From the NCBI GenBank assembly GCA_019661805.1, contig JAIFWR010000026.1:1-7774 (forward strand): 7,774 nucleotides of DNA, in the 5' to 3' direction. Of this stretch, positions 7,491 to 7,774 are shown piece by piece. Below the pieces are notes generated by a model. It worked only from the letters and a program-made list of their open reading frames with translations, was not told where the DNA came from and did no database searches. The stretch comes from Candidatus Parcubacteria bacterium. GTDB lineage: Bacteria > Patescibacteriota > Minisyncoccia > Phycocordibacterales > Zambryskibacteraceae. Both the position numbers and the translations under genes were made by a program. Position 1 is the stretch's first letter. Each line of letters opens with the position of its first letter.

Positions 7491-7565
7491 GCGGGTGTAG
7501 CTCAATTTGGTTAGAGCGCGTCCCTGTCACGGACGAGGCTGCGGGTTCAAGTCCCGTCACTCGCG
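7491..7565 (+). tRNA. tRNA-Asp (GUC)
   Basis: Acceptor GCGGGTG/CACTCGC with one G-U, D-arm GCTC/GAGC, anticodon arm CGTCC-CTGTCAC-GGACG (anticodon GUC at 7526-7528), T-arm GCGGG-TTCAAGT-CCCGT, discriminator G (7565), as expected for Asp. CCA is not encoded; CAA follows. It starts one base after the CCA of tRNA-Met, so the pair is surely co-transcribed. Confidence 0.94.
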
Positions 7566-7567
7566 CA

Positions 7568-7609
7568 AAGCACAAAAACCATGGATTAAGTTCCATGGTT
7601 TTTGTGCTT
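7568..7609. terminator. Perfect 18-bp hairpin after tRNA-Asp, probable bidirectional terminator
   Basis: AAGCACAAAAACCATGGA (7568-7585) is fully complementary to 7592-7609 around the loop TTAAGT. The inner ACCATGG(A) stem followed by TTTTTGTGCTT on the right, and the same on the opposite strand, fits an intrinsic terminator active in both directions. It begins two bases after the tRNA-Asp discriminator region ends. Confidence 0.65.
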
Positions 7610-7618
7610 CAGCATGAA

Positions 7619-7717
7619 TGACGTCGGGACTTGAAGCGCGCAGGAGCTTGGCTCCGAGCGGGGGTCGCGAGCGGCTTCAGCAGAAGCCGACTTGTGACCA
7701 AGTCTGTCACTCGCGCA
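7619..7717. repeat. Structured stretch with inverted and direct copies of the tRNA-Asp 3' end
   Basis: 7619-7635 is an inverted copy of the tRNA-Asp T-arm region (TGAC, a 3-base insert, then GGGACTTGAA). 7699-7717 is a direct copy of the tRNA 3' end (CAAGTC, then GTCACTCGCGCA exact over 12 bases, as at 7556-7567). Between them are perfect small hairpins: GGAGC-TTG-GCTCC (7643-7655), CGGCTTC-AGCA-GAAGCCG (7672-7689) and ACTTG-TGAC-CAAGT (7690-7703), enclosed by GCGCG (7636-7640) and CGCGC (7712-7716). There is no ORF. It may be an integration scar or a structured RNA. Confidence 0.5.
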
Positions 7718-7731
7718 GCATTAAGTTAGTT

Positions 7732-7740
7732 TGGTATAAT
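7732..7740 (+). promoter_or_regulatory. Consensus extended -10 promoter of the last gene
   Basis: TGG directly followed by TATAAT (7735-7740), a perfect extended -10. No clear -35 is seen. The ATG at 7747 is six bases after the -10, at the expected transcription start. Confidence 0.75.
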
Positions 7741-7746
7741 ACATCC

Positions 7747-7774
7747 ATGACCACACCATCAGCCCAAGCACTTA
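7747..7774 (+). CDS. Start of an unidentified gene (truncated by window end)
   Basis: ATG at 7747 opens a frame MTTPSAQAL that runs off the window. Support is positional: a perfect extended -10 just upstream at a distance that implies a leaderless message. Nine residues are too few to identify the product. Confidence 0.5.

Noticed and set aside
7439..7621. 60-codon frame across the tRNA genes
   Set aside because: It is made of translated tRNA-Met, tRNA-Asp and terminator sequence.

Overview
The window looks like a chromosomal segment of a GC-rich member of the Candidate Phyla Radiation (Patescibacteria, most like Parcubacteria). The reasons are the gene style and order: a compact type IV pilin block, then ligA, gatC/gatA and a small membrane protein with a HEPN-like tail. 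Genes overlap by 1 to 23 bases or are separated by a few bases, most starts lack a Shine-Dalgarno sequence, and there is a tiny GIY-YIG nuclease gene beside tRNA genes. TGA is used as a stop. The placement is inferred from protein resemblance only.

Layout. 1-132: C-terminal end of a prepilin peptidase. 110-2275: four prepilin-like genes (FimT/GspH-, GspJ/PilW-, PilV/GspI- and PilX-like), all on the + strand and tightly coupled, probably minor pseudopilins of one type IV pilus or competence-like machine whose leaders the peptidase would cut. 2280-4277: ligA, with two of the four usual zinc-finger cysteines replaced. 4267-4719: a self-contained unit with a promoter inside the end of ligA, a possible 7-codon upstream ORF, a 73-residue unknown protein and an intrinsic terminator. 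4726-6860: an extended -10 promoter, then a broken gatC, gatA and a two-membrane-segment protein with an RNxxAH-type HEPN motif.

The gatC/gatA pair is the most unusual coding part. gatC keeps its N-terminal and C-terminal ends, but in different frames and with the middle missing. GatA lacks about 15 residues, exactly where the catalytic serine loop (GSDTGGS) should be. As written, the transamidosome could not work. Either the locus is decaying or neofunctionalised, or the assembly has lost short segments.

6870-7381 is an AT-richer island on the minus strand: a possible promoter, a truncated initiator-tRNA-like repeat, a complete cloverleaf resembling initiator tRNA-Met (CAU) with an abnormal elbow, a GIY-YIG nuclease ORF starting 5 nt after it, and a third tRNA-derived repeat that encodes the nuclease's last residues. 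7413-7565 carries ordinary tRNA-Met(CAU) and tRNA-Asp(GUC). A strong 18-bp hairpin and a structured 100-nt stretch containing direct and inverted copies of the tRNA-Asp 3' end follow. The window ends with a consensus extended -10 promoter placed so that the last, truncated gene would be leaderless.
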